Source: Nitrincola iocasae (GTDB taxonomy: Bacteria; Pseudomonadota; Gammaproteobacteria; Pseudomonadales; Balneatricaceae). Taken from it: a DNA stretch of 64,000 bases. The notes below the pieces were generated by a model that worked only from the letters and a program-made list of their open reading frames with translations, searched no databases and was not told the DNA's origin. The stretch's first letter is position 1. Each line of letters starts with the position of its first letter. Location: contig NZ_CP044222.1 in the NCBI RefSeq assembly GCF_008727795.1, positions 2,790,001-2,854,000 on the forward strand. Reading direction: 5' to 3'. This document shows, piece by piece, positions 16,220 to 26,165 of this stretch. The position numbers and the translations under genes are program-made.

Positions 16220-18481
16220 TCAGAAGGTCACTTTCACACCGACATAAGCGGAGCGGCCCATGCCCGGTACAGCGATACCCCAGGGTACGCCGTTCATGGA
16301 CATGGTTCGGCCCTGTCCGGTGTATGCACCGCCAGTTGGCAAGGTATAGTAGCGATCAAACAGGTTTTCCACGCCGAAATCCAGGCGTACCTGATTCCAG
16401 CTATGGCTGGAACGCAAATTGATCAGACTATAGCCAGAGGTAGTGATTTCGTTGCGCACATCAGCACCATCACTTTTATCATCCACAACCACCCATTCGA
16501 TAGCATTGTCCCAACCACCCTTCTGATGGCTCAGTGTGAAGCGTCCGTTCAGCGGCATAATGTTGTACAGCTCGTCACCAGTATCACGGTTCTCCCCCTG
16601 GGTGTAGTTGATCACACCGTTAAGTCCCCAGGCTCCCCAGTCATTCGACGCCAGAGGCATCTGCATGGACAAGTCGATTCCGTACAGGCGAGCAGACTGA
16701 TTGGCATACTGCAGCACGTTGAACTGATCATCACCCCAAGCAGGCAAAGCAACTGCGTCGATATAATCATCCACGTGAGTAAAGAACGGAGTGGCTGCGA
16801 TGCTCCAACGGCGGTCACTGGCATGCCAGTCGAATGTCGCCGAAGCGGTATAGGCAGTTTCCGGCTTCAAGTTAACGTCACCCACATAGCCGTTACCATC
16901 ACCAACAAAGTTGTTCATGGTCGCCGCCATGGCCCAACTGGACCAGGTGTAACGTTCGTACAAACTGGGGGAACGGACCTTGCGAGCCAACCCCATCTCA
17001 ATATCCAGAGTATCACTGTACAGGTAGCGTGCCAGTGCAGTCAGATCCAAATTATCATCAGTCTGGTCACGACTTTGGGTGTTAAACGCTGCCGATTCAA
17101 CTCCCTGATTTGCCATCATGCTGTAACCATGTACTTCGTCGGCATCCATGTTTACACGCTCATAACGTGCGCCCAACAGGGTAGTCCAGCGTTCGTTATG
17201 GCTGGATTCCACTTCAGCAAACAGCGCCGAGCGGTCTCGCTGGCCATTATTGATATTCTGGAAAATATCCGGTCCCATACCACCGCCAGACGCAGTCCAG
17301 TAATCGTCAAGACGGTAACGCTGCAGGTCGGCACCGACGCGCAAGAGTTGATCGGGGTTCAGATTGATATCGGCTTTCAGACTCAGGCCACTATTCTCGC
17401 TCTCGGAGTACATGGGCATACCAGCGGCACAGGTAGTCGCAGTACCATCGACCATAAAGCCGATCGGACTGCAGGCCTGTCCATCCGGGTTGGACAGCGC
17501 GCCATACCAGAAACGCTTGTCATCGCCAAAGTCCATAAAGTGATCGACGGTTTCATGGTAGGCACGCGCTTTCATCACCCCCCAATCAAATTCGCGAGTC
17601 CAGGCGAAATTGGCTAGTTTCTGGGTGTTTTCCAACAGGTCCATACGCTGATTGGGATAAAGTTGTTCCGGCATGTCCTGATAGCTGAATCGAGTTTCAA
17701 ACAGATTATCACCAGTCCTGAAGGCGATGCTCAGCGCGTGATTCTGGGTTTCGTATGCAGTAGATCCCACTTCATCCAGATCCAGTGTATGGCCAGGGCG
17801 TCCTGTTTCGACAAAATTCTTGAAATTGTCACCCGCTGTATAGTTGTCTGCCTGACTCCATGAGCCGCTATAGTTGATATTCAGATCTTCCGTGGCATAA
17901 ATGGCACTAAGGTTACCTCCGAAAGCCGCATTATTGCTGCGATAGAAAGTACCAACTTCACCCTTGGTGATATAACCTTCACCAGAGAGGGCGAACTCAG
18001 GTGCGGGACTTTCCGCAATAATAGTACCGCCAATGCTATCCCCTCCCACACTGACCGGAGTGATACCAGCATAAACCTTGAGCAGTCCGATATTGCTTGG
18101 CTCAACATAGGACAAAGGGGGGTTCATGTGGTTTGGGCATGCGGCAATCAGGTCCATACCATCGACCTTAATACGCAGACGGTCATCAGCCAGACCATGA
18201 ATTGCTGGCAGGCTGGACACGCCACCCGCACCGTAAAGACTGACGCCAGGGATGTCACGTAACAAGCTGGCACTGTCATTAGTAGCGGCACGAAGCATCT
18301 CAATGACGGATGGAGGTTGCTGCACGGAATTGTCCAGTACGGCTGGTGCCGGCTTCTCCACTACCAACACAGTAGCCATCTGGAACTGCTCAGCGTTGAC
18401 TAGTTGGGTAATCGAGGCAAAAGCAACTGCAACGGCTAATTGCCTCAACTGAAACAGCGAATATTGGGGTGTTCGATTCAT
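16220..18481 (-). CDS. oprC: TonB-dependent copper receptor, OprC/NosA type
   Basis: A 753-aa outer-membrane gated barrel. The signal peptide ends near LVNA (residue 30). The plug domain (about 55-165) contains the OprC-specific segment ACPNHMNPPLSYVEPSNIG. The OprC copper site is CxxxM plus HxM: here C115/M119 and H314/M316 (HFM), so copper binding is probably conserved. The C-terminus ends in aromatic Phe (GVKVTF), as needed for barrel assembly. AGGAG precedes the ATG. The promoter side holds an AGGTC direct repeat (about 18519-18537). Convergence with ccoG suggests a copper-acquisition theme. Confidence 0.92.
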   Translation of the reverse strand: MNRTPQYSLFQLRQLAVAVAFASITQLVNAEQFQMATVLVVEKPAPAVLDNSVQQPPSVIEMLRAATNDSASLLRDIPGVSLYGAGGVSSLPAIHGLADDRLRIKVDGMDLIAACPNHMNPPLSYVEPSNIGLLKVYAGITPVSVGGDSIGGTIIAESPAPEFALSGEGYITKGEVGTFYRSNNAAFGGNLSAIYATEDLNINYSGSWSQADNYTAGDNFKNFVETGRPGHTLDLDEVGSTAYETQNHALSIAFRTGDNLFETRFSYQDMPEQLYPNQRMDLLENTQKLANFAWTREFDWGVMKARAYHETVDHFMDFGDDKRFWYGALSNPDGQACSPIGFMVDGTATTCAAGMPMYSESENSGLSLKADINLNPDQLLRVGADLQRYRLDDYWTASGGGMGPDIFQNINNGQRDRSALFAEVESSHNERWTTLLGARYERVNMDADEVHGYSMMANQGVESAAFNTQSRDQTDDNLDLTALARYLYSDTLDIEMGLARKVRSPSLYERYTWSSWAMAATMNNFVGDGNGYVGDVNLKPETAYTASATFDWHASDRRWSIAATPFFTHVDDYIDAVALPAWGDDQFNVLQYANQSARLYGIDLSMQMPLASNDWGAWGLNGVINYTQGENRDTGDELYNIMPLNGRFTLSHQKGGWDNAIEWVVVDDKSDGADVRNEITTSGYSLINLRSSHSWNQVRLDFGVENLFDRYYTLPTGGAYTGQGRTMSMNGVPWGIAVPGMGRSAYVGVKVTF

Positions 18482-18740
18482 CTTAGCTCCTGCATGTTCC
18501 CTGATCTGTATCTACACCTTTGACCTCTGTCGACCTGAAGGGGAAAAAGGCCGATGAGGAGGTGCTGCGAAAGGGCGAAAGTTTGAAACGAGATGGATTG
18601 TAGTGGAAATCCATTAGTCTGGCTTGAGACATAATGTCGCACTTAAAAAGTGCCATTGGGGCCAGGTTATATGTGTGGATTGCAAAGCAACGATAGGCGG
18701 TGCAAAGTTACACTATAAAAATGAATTTGGATTAGGCTGT

Positions 18741-20306
18741 ATGTATCGCTTGCTCTCCCCTTCTCTAAAAGGTGATGTTTTTGGCGGCATCACTGCTGGT
18801 GTTGTTGCCCTTCCTCTGGCGCTGGCATTTGGTGTTGCATCTGGGGCAGGGGCTGCCGCTGGCCTCTATGGTGCGATAGCCCTGGGGCTGATAGCGGCAT
18901 TATTCGGGGGAACACAGGTACAAATTTCCGGTCCCACCGGCCCAATGACGGTGGTTTTTGCTTCAGCAATCACCACGTTTGGCGGCAGTTTCGAGATGGC
19001 ACTAGCGGTTGTGCTGATCGGCGGTCTGCTACAAATTGTTCTGGGACTGCTACGCACTGGCGCGCTGATTCACTTTATTCCTTACCCAGTAATTTCGGGT
19101 TTCATGAGTGGCATCGGCGTAATCATCATTATATTGCAGCTTGCCCCGCTTCTGGGGGCACCGGCATCAGCGTCGCCACTGATTGCCCTCAGTCGACTAG
19201 GGGACACATTTCACAACATCAATCCTGAAGCTTTGGGTCTGGGTTTATTAACACTCGGGATCGTTTTTCTAACCCCATTAAAGATTAGTCGCTTCGTGCC
19301 TTCACCACTGATTGCACTGATTGTTTGTACGCTACTGAGTTATTTTGCCGGTTTCAATGTGGCTGAAATCGGCCATATCCCCACTGGATTACCTGACCTG
19401 CAACTGCCCAATTTCACCCTACAGGACTGGAGTGTAATAGTTACACTGGGGGTTACTCTGGCATTACTGGGGAGTATTGATAGCCTGCTGACATCACTGG
19501 TGGCAGACTCCATTACCCAGACCCATCATCAACCCAACCGTGAACTCATCGGCCAGGGTCTCGGCAATATGCTCTGCTCTCTGATTGGTGGACTGCCTGG
19601 TGCTGGCGCAACCATGCGAACGGTGGTTAACGTAAACTCAGGCGGCACCACCCGGCTCAGCGGTGTTATTCATGCCTTGTTTCTGCTGACTCTATTGATG
19701 GGGGCTGCGCCCCTGGCATCACAAATTCCACTAGCCGTTTTAGCTGGTATATTGATCAAAGTCGGCTTCGATATTCTTGACTATCGCATGCTGAAACGAC
19801 TGAAGACAGCCCCTCGACCAGAAACACTGATTATGGCGACGGTCTTTGCACTGACAGTACTCGTGGATCTGGTGATGGCAGTTGGGGTGGGCGTGGTTCT
19901 GGCAATGGGCATGCTAACACAGCGGGTAGCCAGAGAATCTGATATCAGCTTCGATGATCGCAACGGCCATCATTCCCATCATGTGGAAAAAGTAGGTCCG
20001 GGTGTTCGTGTAGTACAAGTCAAAGGCCCGTTATTCTTCGGATCTGCCAGTCATATGCTTGACCGGATCGAAACTGTCGATAAGGTCATTGATACACAGG
20101 ACATCATCATTGACTGCCGCAAAGTCGATTTTATGGATTTAACCGCGATTTTTGCATTGGACGAAATGGTTGAACGCATGTTACAGCACAAATTGCGTCC
20201 AAAGGTTGTAACCACGCCCAGCATTAAGGCTCAGCTCCTTCAACTCAACACGGCCTATCTTACAGAAGCTATTATTTTCACCAACATGAAATCTGCATTG
20301 CATTAA
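18741..20306 (+). CDS. SulP-family anion transporter with STAS domain
   Basis: A 521-aa inner-membrane transporter. The first part has 10-14 transmembrane segments with the SulP signatures VVALPLALAFGVASGAGAAAGLYG and QISGPTGPMTVV. The C-terminus, from about residue 425, is a STAS domain (VVQVKGPLFFGSAS, IIIDCRKVDFMDLTA). Substrates in this family include sulfate, bicarbonate and dicarboxylates; none can be assigned here. I start at the ATG at 18741 (MYRLLSPSLKGD), which matches the family. An upstream TTG at 18624 would add 39 non-family residues. Confidence 0.9.
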   Translation: MYRLLSPSLKGDVFGGITAGVVALPLALAFGVASGAGAAAGLYGAIALGLIAALFGGTQVQISGPTGPMTVVFASAITTFGGSFEMALAVVLIGGLLQIVLGLLRTGALIHFIPYPVISGFMSGIGVIIIILQLAPLLGAPASASPLIALSRLGDTFHNINPEALGLGLLTLGIVFLTPLKISRFVPSPLIALIVCTLLSYFAGFNVAEIGHIPTGLPDLQLPNFTLQDWSVIVTLGVTLALLGSIDSLLTSLVADSITQTHHQPNRELIGQGLGNMLCSLIGGLPGAGATMRTVVNVNSGGTTRLSGVIHALFLLTLLMGAAPLASQIPLAVLAGILIKVGFDILDYRMLKRLKTAPRPETLIMATVFALTVLVDLVMAVGVGVVLAMGMLTQRVARESDISFDDRNGHHSHHVEKVGPGVRVVQVKGPLFFGSASHMLDRIETVDKVIDTQDIIIDCRKVDFMDLTAIFALDEMVERMLQHKLRPKVVTTPSIKAQLLQLNTAYLTEAIIFTNMKSALH

Positions 20307-20356
20307 ATGGCATTCGGATCAGTACCCTTTTTCGTGGTGCTACGCTGGGGTAGTGG

Positions 20357-20460
20357 GGGCTGATGGGATCGGATTTGGCTGACCCTGCGCGCCAGGACGG
20401 CGCACTGGAGCCCCATGGATGGGTTCACGGCGTGTCAGCCAGATCCGAGCCTATCAGCCC
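20357..20460. repeat. 104-bp imperfect palindromic element with nested hairpins
   Basis: The 27-bp outer arms at 20357-20383 and 20434-20460 are reverse complements at 24 of 27 positions. The 50-bp centre holds two further dyads: GCGCC/GGCGC around AGGAC (20389-20403) and CCCAT/ATGGG around GG (20412-20423). It looks like a REP- or MITE-type intergenic element. It occupies part of the 303-bp gene-free gap between the SulP gene and gcvP. No second copy is in the window. Confidence 0.7.
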
Positions 20461-20548
20461 AAGTCTACGACCATTTTTTTGCCCACTTTTAGCGCAAAAA
20501 CGGTTAGTATTAGCGGCTAAAATTTTCAGTTTCAGGGAATTTACCCCT

Positions 20549-20584
20549 GAGCAGGCCTTTCGCACTCAAGTGCGCGAGCAGGCC
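20549..20584 (+). promoter_or_regulatory. gcvP leader: direct repeat flanking a hairpin
   Basis: GAGCAGGCC occurs at 20549-20557 and again at 20576-20584. Between the copies lies the palindrome CGCACT-CA-AGTGCG (20561-20574). The unit ends 25 bp before the gcvP ATG. I do not see glycine-riboswitch consensus elements. Confidence 0.4.
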
Positions 20585-20609
20585 AGAACTCATTCAGGAC
20601 TTCTTAGTA

Positions 20610-23507
20610 ATGTGCCCACAGTCACTTTCGCTACACACCCTTGAACATCATGATGCTTTCATTGAACGTCATATCGGCCCCTCTATTGAAGAACAGCAGG
20701 CTATGCTCACAACTACCGGGTTTCAGACCCTGGAAGATATGGTTCAGCGCACAGTACCTGCCTCTATTCGCTGTGATATTCCGGCGCAACTGGACAGCCC
20801 GCGTACCGAAGCCGAAACTCTGGAACGGCTGAAAGTGATTATGAGCCAGAATATTGTTCAGCGTTCCATGATCGGTATGGGCTTTACCGATGCCATCACC
20901 CCCAATGTAATTCTCCGCAACGTGCTGGAAAATCCAGGCTGGTATACTGCCTATACCCCTTATCAGCCGGAAATTTCTCAGGGACGCCTGGAAGGTCTGT
21001 TGACTTTCCAACAGATGATTATGGACCTGACCGGGCTTGAACTGGCCAATGCGTCTCTATTGGATGAAGCTACAGCAGCTGCCGAAGCCATGACGCTATG
21101 TAAACGCATGTCCAAGGCGAAAAAAGCCAATGTCTTTATCGTTGATGAACATCTGCATCCACAGAACATCAGCGTTATTCTGACTCGCGCAGAGCCGCTG
21201 GGTATTGATGTTGTCGTCGGTGATGTGGCCAGCCTGATGGAGTTGCATGACTACTTTGGTGTTGTGGTGCAGTATCCCGATACATTGGGCAACCTCAAAG
21301 ACTATCAGGCATTAATTGCCAAAGCTCACGAACAAAAAGCGCTTTTCTGCGCCGCCGCAGACATTATGGCGCTGGTGCTGTTGAAATCACCGGGTGATCT
21401 AGGTGCCGACGTGGTATTCGGTTCATCGCAGCGTTTTGGTGTACCCATGGGTTACGGTGGCCCATCGGCGGCCTATTTTGCCACCCGCGATGCCTTCAAG
21501 CGTTCAGTACCGGGTCGTATCATCGGTGTATCAGTCGATAGTCGTGGCAAACCGGCACTGCGTATGGCAATGCAAACGCGTGAGCAGCATATTCGCCGTG
21601 AAAAAGCCATGTCCAACATCTGTACCGCTCAGGCATTGCTGGCCAATATGGCCGCCTTCTACGCTGTTTACCATGGTCCTGAAGGGCTAAGAATCATCGC
21701 CTCACGTATTCACCGCCTGACAAATATTCTGGCAGCAGGTCTTACCTCCAAAGGTGTTACCCTGCTTAACAACCATTGGTTTGATACCTTGACTCTGGAT
21801 CTGGGCTTTTCACGCGATAGCGCCTATGAACGCGCCTCTGAGCTCGGCATTAATCTGCGCAAAATCGGCGACACCCAGCTAGGCATTACCTGTGATGAAC
21901 GCACGACTCGTGAAGAAGTGTTGACCCTGTGGAAAGCGCTTCTGGGCGAAACGCATCAACTGGATATCGAAGCCATAGATCTTGAACTGGTGCAGAAGGG
22001 TTCAGCGTCACTGCCAGCCTCACTGCTACGGGATAATGAAATTCTGACCCATCCAGTCTTCAACACCCACCACAGTGAAACCGAAATGCTGCGGTATCTG
22101 AAAAAACTGGAAAACAAAGATATATCTTTGGTCCACAGCATGATTGCATTGGGCTCCTGTACCATGAAACTCAATGCCACCGCCGAGATGTTGCCGGTAA
22201 CCTGGCCTGAACTGGCCAATATGCATCCGTTCGCACCCCGCGAACAGGCACTAGGCTATCAACAGATGATCAATGAACTGGATTTAATGCTGCGCGCAAT
22301 TACCGGCTTTGATGCCATCTGCATGCAGCCCAACTCCGGTGCACAGGGTGAATATGCCGGTCTGATGGCAATACGAAACTATCTTCGCGCCAAGGGAGAA
22401 GGGCACCGTAACGTCTGTCTGATTCCAACTTCGGCCCACGGCACCAATCCAGCCTCAGCGGCGATGGTCGATATGAAAGTGGTACTGGTGGATTGTGATG
22501 CGCAGGGCAACGTGGATGTAGAAGATCTTCGCAGCAAAGCGCTGGAGCACAAAAACGACCTCGCTGCTCTAATGATCACCTACCCCTCTACGCATGGCGT
22601 ATTTGAAGAAGAGATTAAAGAGATCTGTGCCATCGTGCATGACTGTGGCGGCCAAGTATATATGGACGGTGCCAACCTGAATGCTCAGGTGTGCATCAGC
22701 AAACCGGCGGAGATAGGTGCCGATGTCTCCCACATGAACCTGCACAAGACCTTCTGCATTCCACATGGCGGCGGTGGTCCAGGCATGGGACCGATCGGGG
22801 TTAAAGCCCATCTGGTTCCCCATTTGGCCAACCACCCAGTCGTGTCTGTCAATAATAATGACCGCAGCAATACCGCGGTATCAGCTGCGCCTTGGGGTAG
22901 TGCCAGTATTTTATCCATCAGTTGGGTGTATATCAGTCTGATGGGAGGGACCGGTCTGCGCCAGGCTACTGAAGTGGCCATTTTGAGCGCCAACTATATT
23001 GCCCAGCGCCTTAACGAACACTTCCCGGTACTCTATACCGGTCGCAATGGTCGCGTGGCACATGAGTGCATCATCGATCTGCGCCCCCTGAAAGAGCGCA
23101 CCGGTATCACCGAAGAAGACGTTGCCAAGCGATTGATGGACTTTGGCTTCCATGCGCCCACCATGTCCTTCCCGGTACCTGGCACGCTGATGATCGAGCC
23201 AACAGAATCTGAGCCCAAAGCTGAGCTGGACAGGTTTATCGATGCCATGATTCAGATACGTCAGGAAATAGCGGCCGTTGAAGCCGGTGAACTCACCGCG
23301 GAACAAAGCCCGCTGCGCCATGCACCGCATACGCAGGCCGATCTGATGGACCCAAACTGGGAACGTGCCTACAGCCGTGAGCAGGGTGCCTTCCCCGCCG
23401 AGTGGCTAAAAGAGGCTAAAGTCTGGCCGAGCGTCAACCGTATCGATAACGTTTACGGTGACCGCAACCTGTTCTGCGCCTGCATACCGGTTGAGGATTA
23501 CCGCTAA
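20610..23507 (+). CDS. gcvP: Glycine dehydrogenase (decarboxylating), P-protein
   Basis: P-protein of the glycine cleavage system: PLP-dependent decarboxylation of glycine with transfer of aminomethyl to the lipoyl H-protein. The 965-aa single-chain form carries both halves, starting with FIERHIGPS. The PLP lysine is in SHMNLHKTFCIPHGGGGPG (K713) after the STHGVFEEEI block. It stands alone: gcvT and gcvH are not on either side, so the system is split in this genome. Its stop overlaps the convergent MFS gene by 4 bp. The leader carries a repeat/hairpin unit and a palindromic element. Confidence 0.97.
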   Translation: MCPQSLSLHTLEHHDAFIERHIGPSIEEQQAMLTTTGFQTLEDMVQRTVPASIRCDIPAQLDSPRTEAETLERLKVIMSQNIVQRSMIGMGFTDAITPNVILRNVLENPGWYTAYTPYQPEISQGRLEGLLTFQQMIMDLTGLELANASLLDEATAAAEAMTLCKRMSKAKKANVFIVDEHLHPQNISVILTRAEPLGIDVVVGDVASLMELHDYFGVVVQYPDTLGNLKDYQALIAKAHEQKALFCAAADIMALVLLKSPGDLGADVVFGSSQRFGVPMGYGGPSAAYFATRDAFKRSVPGRIIGVSVDSRGKPALRMAMQTREQHIRREKAMSNICTAQALLANMAAFYAVYHGPEGLRIIASRIHRLTNILAAGLTSKGVTLLNNHWFDTLTLDLGFSRDSAYERASELGINLRKIGDTQLGITCDERTTREEVLTLWKALLGETHQLDIEAIDLELVQKGSASLPASLLRDNEILTHPVFNTHHSETEMLRYLKKLENKDISLVHSMIALGSCTMKLNATAEMLPVTWPELANMHPFAPREQALGYQQMINELDLMLRAITGFDAICMQPNSGAQGEYAGLMAIRNYLRAKGEGHRNVCLIPTSAHGTNPASAAMVDMKVVLVDCDAQGNVDVEDLRSKALEHKNDLAALMITYPSTHGVFEEEIKEICAIVHDCGGQVYMDGANLNAQVCISKPAEIGADVSHMNLHKTFCIPHGGGGPGMGPIGVKAHLVPHLANHPVVSVNNNDRSNTAVSAAPWGSASILSISWVYISLMGGTGLRQATEVAILSANYIAQRLNEHFPVLYTGRNGRVAHECIIDLRPLKERTGITEEDVAKRLMDFGFHAPTMSFPVPGTLMIEPTESEPKAELDRFIDAMIQIRQEIAAVEAGELTAEQSPLRHAPHTQADLMDPNWERAYSREQGAFPAEWLKEAKVWPSVNRIDNVYGDRNLFCACIPVEDYR

Positions 23508-25081
23508 TCCTTTGTGGGTGCTGGTTTGGATTCCTGAACCAGCATCTGCTCATCAGCTTCAGGAACCGCGCCAGCTTCACTGAGCTGTTCCTGCTCCCAG
23601 GCTTCAATCAGTGATTCTGTACTGATCGGCTCATCAGCATCTTGCGTTTCAGACACATCTGCGTCATCGGTAATGGCATCCACCTCGTCAGCAGCCAAGA
23701 CCTGTGCAACCGACCCTTCTGCAATTGCCTCATCCTCAAAATTATCCTCGCCCGTTTCACTGTCAGACGCTTCATCTGCAGTTGCCACTCCAGTGACAGA
23801 ATCATCCTCTAGTGAGTCCTCAGTCTGATACAACTCCTCAGGCACCGGCGTCAGATCATCCTGTGCTGCGGTATAAAGCTCGTCGGTCGGGAACTGTATC
23901 GAAGGCTGGAGTACAAACTCCATTTTCTCGCGCTGCAGACCGGCCACTTTGGACTGGTATATAGCGTAGAACATCATCACCAGCAAATTAAGTGCAATAT
24001 AAGCAAACAAAGCAGCTGGCCCTATCCAGGACATCAGTGAAGAACTCAGCAAGGGACCGAAAATCGCCCCGCTACCATAACCTATCATCAGACCTGATGA
24101 GGTCTGCATCAGTTGGTCCGGTTCACTCCAGTCATTCACGTGCGCGGCCGACAGAGGATAAATCACGAACACCAGTGAGCCATAGCAGAATACATTGATC
24201 AACAGCCAATAAAACGGCAATTGAAAAAAGCTTTGCATCACCATCAGCAGGCTAAACACCAGAGCACCAAAACACACGCCCGCCAGTACCTTGCGTCGCT
24301 CAATTCGGTCTGACAGCTTACCCAGTGGCACCTGAAGCACCAGACCAGAAAAGACCCCAGCCATCATAAACAGTGAGATTTCCTGTACGCTATAATTGAG
24401 TGTTTGCACATAAATCGGTGCCATGGCAAAGAAAGCAGCATTAACAGAACCAGCACAGACGGCACCAAAAAAACCGGCAGGCGCCACTTTGAGTAGAGGC
24501 TTAACGGTAAAACCGGTTACCGGATGTGGGATAGGTGCCTCTGTACGGGTCATCATCAGGGGCAACAGTGATAGAGAAAAACAGGTTGAAGCCACAGCAA
24601 AGGCCTCAAAGGAATCCGGCGATGCAAATAGCAGAAACAACTGCCCCAGCCCTGACGCCAGGTAGTTAACCACCATATAGATCGCCATTATGCTGCCACG
24701 TGTCTTATTATCCGAACGCGCATTCAGCCAGCTTTCGGTGATGATAAACAGACCTGCCAGGCAAAAGCCATCAATCAGACGCAACACCCACCAGACCCAG
24801 GGATCAATAAACAGCACATGCATCAGCGGAGACAAAGACATAAATGAGGCAAACGCAGCAAACGCCCGAATATGTCCCCCACGCTGGATCACTTTGGAAG
24901 TGTAACGCGCTCCCAGAAACATCCCCAGAAAGTAACCGGCCATGATCAGACCCACCGTTTGCACGGTGAAACCTTCAAGATCGGCCCGTAAGCTGGTCAG
25001 TGTAGTGAAGAGTGCATTTGCCAGAACCAACAAACCATAGCTGGCATAAAGCGATAACAGGGTACGAGCAGTGGTAAGCAT
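23504..25081 (-). CDS. MFS transporter (YcaD-like) with long acidic C-terminal tail
   Basis: A 525-aa protein. Twelve transmembrane helices of the major facilitator superfamily (residues about 5-385) include the motif-A-like GKLSDRIERRKVLAG in the central loop and RLIDGFCLAGLFIITESWLN. The pattern resembles YcaD/TsgA-type permeases. An approximately 120-residue hydrophilic tail rich in Asp and Glu (SLEDDSVTGVATADEASD and similar) follows, which is unusual for the family and predicted disordered and cytoplasmic. The substrate is unknown. It lies 27 bp downstream of the AI-2E-family gene on the same strand. Confidence 0.88.
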   Translation of the reverse strand: MLTTARTLLSLYASYGLLVLANALFTTLTSLRADLEGFTVQTVGLIMAGYFLGMFLGARYTSKVIQRGGHIRAFAAFASFMSLSPLMHVLFIDPWVWWVLRLIDGFCLAGLFIITESWLNARSDNKTRGSIMAIYMVVNYLASGLGQLFLLFASPDSFEAFAVASTCFSLSLLPLMMTRTEAPIPHPVTGFTVKPLLKVAPAGFFGAVCAGSVNAAFFAMAPIYVQTLNYSVQEISLFMMAGVFSGLVLQVPLGKLSDRIERRKVLAGVCFGALVFSLLMVMQSFFQLPFYWLLINVFCYGSLVFVIYPLSAAHVNDWSEPDQLMQTSSGLMIGYGSGAIFGPLLSSSLMSWIGPAALFAYIALNLLVMMFYAIYQSKVAGLQREKMEFVLQPSIQFPTDELYTAAQDDLTPVPEELYQTEDSLEDDSVTGVATADEASDSETGEDNFEDEAIAEGSVAQVLAADEVDAITDDADVSETQDADEPISTESLIEAWEQEQLSEAGAVPEADEQMLVQESKPAPTKD

Positions 25082-25108
25082 AATTGATCAGTATCTTGAA
25101 AAACGCGG

Positions 25109-26140
25109 TTATTCGGAGGTATTCGGAACTTCATTACCCAACAGAATAGCAACCCAACGGGTCCCTTCATTCTGTTCAAGTGCAATTTTGACAATCATCG
25201 TCAGGGGAATGGACAAGAACATACCCACCGGCCCAAACAGCCACCCCCAAAGAATCAAAGAGAGAAAAACAACCAGGGGTGACAGACCTAATCCACGCCC
25301 CATAAAGCGAGGTTCAACCAGATTACCCATCACCATGTTTACTGTTACATAGCCCGCAATAACAAACATGGCGTCAGTCACACCTAACTGTACCAAGGCA
25401 AGCAACACAGCCGGTACGGCAGCGATCAATGAACCCACATTGGGTATGTAGTTCATTAGCATGGCAATCAATCCCCACAAAACCGGGAAATCGACATCCA
25501 GCCACCAGAGCCACAAAGTCACCAGCACACCGGTAAGAAAACTGATAGTGGTTTTAATCATCAGATACTGGTTAACCTGTTTCATAAAACCCTGAGCGTC
25601 ACGCAGAGACTTTTCTGCGTTAGGCAGCGCCGCCTTCACTTTGTCGGAAAAACCCGCCTCCTCCAGCAGAATAAAAATGACGATAAAGATCACCAAAAAC
25701 AGATTGGTCAACAAAGATCCTATTCCAGACAGTGTCGTACCTACCAGCCCCATCACTTGAGATGGATTAAAGTGATTCATCACCATATCCCGGTTAACCG
25801 GGATATCCCAGCGTTCGAGGTACGGCAACCAGTCGACTGTGAGGGTTTGTAAGCGTTCCTGATATTGCGGCATGCGCATAAGAAACGAGTCAATCGATTG
25901 ACTGACAATCATCCCCAGAGCACCACCAAAAATGATCAATACAAATAGAACAATTAGCACCGCCATATACGAAGGCACGCCACGGCGCGTTAAACCGCGC
26001 AGAAAGGGCGTACTGATAATAGCAATGAAGAGTGCCAGCATAATCGGAATGACGATAGCCTCGGCAGTTTTAAGTCCGGCAAGTATCACCACAACACCTG
26101 CCAACCCCAACAGCCATTTCAATCCATGATTATCCGCCAT
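25109..26140 (-). CDS. AI-2E-family transporter (PerM/UPF0118)
   Basis: A 343-aa polytopic inner-membrane protein. Typical features are the N-terminal helix pair with LALFIAIISTPFLRGLTRRGVP, a long soluble segment (about 65-145), and the C-terminal NYIPNVGSLIAAVPAVLLAL with GNLVEPRFMGRGLGLSPLVVFLSL. Members export AI-2 or act as Na+/H+ antiporters; the substrate cannot be assigned. The following MFS gene is 27 bp away, so they are likely co-transcribed. Confidence 0.92.
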   Translation of the reverse strand: MADNHGLKWLLGLAGVVVILAGLKTAEAIVIPIMLALFIAIISTPFLRGLTRRGVPSYMAVLIVLFVLIIFGGALGMIVSQSIDSFLMRMPQYQERLQTLTVDWLPYLERWDIPVNRDMVMNHFNPSQVMGLVGTTLSGIGSLLTNLFLVIFIVIFILLEEAGFSDKVKAALPNAEKSLRDAQGFMKQVNQYLMIKTTISFLTGVLVTLWLWWLDVDFPVLWGLIAMLMNYIPNVGSLIAAVPAVLLALVQLGVTDAMFVIAGYVTVNMVMGNLVEPRFMGRGLGLSPLVVFLSLILWGWLFGPVGMFLSIPLTMIVKIALEQNEGTRWVAILLGNEVPNTSE

Positions 26141-26165
26141 AAAGCTCCTCTTGCACTTGTTCTAC

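Noticed and set aside
16403..17617. Long 404-codon plus-strand open frame
   Set aside because: It is antisense to the TonB receptor, has no ribosome site or recognisable domain, and its composition mirrors the receptor codons.
20461..20609. Glycine riboswitch upstream of gcvP
   Set aside because: The conserved glycine-aptamer core segments are not found; only a short hairpin with flanking direct repeats is present.
20363..20644. 93-codon frame spanning the palindromic element and gcvP start
   Set aside because: It runs through the inverted repeat and into gcvP in another frame; no ribosome site.
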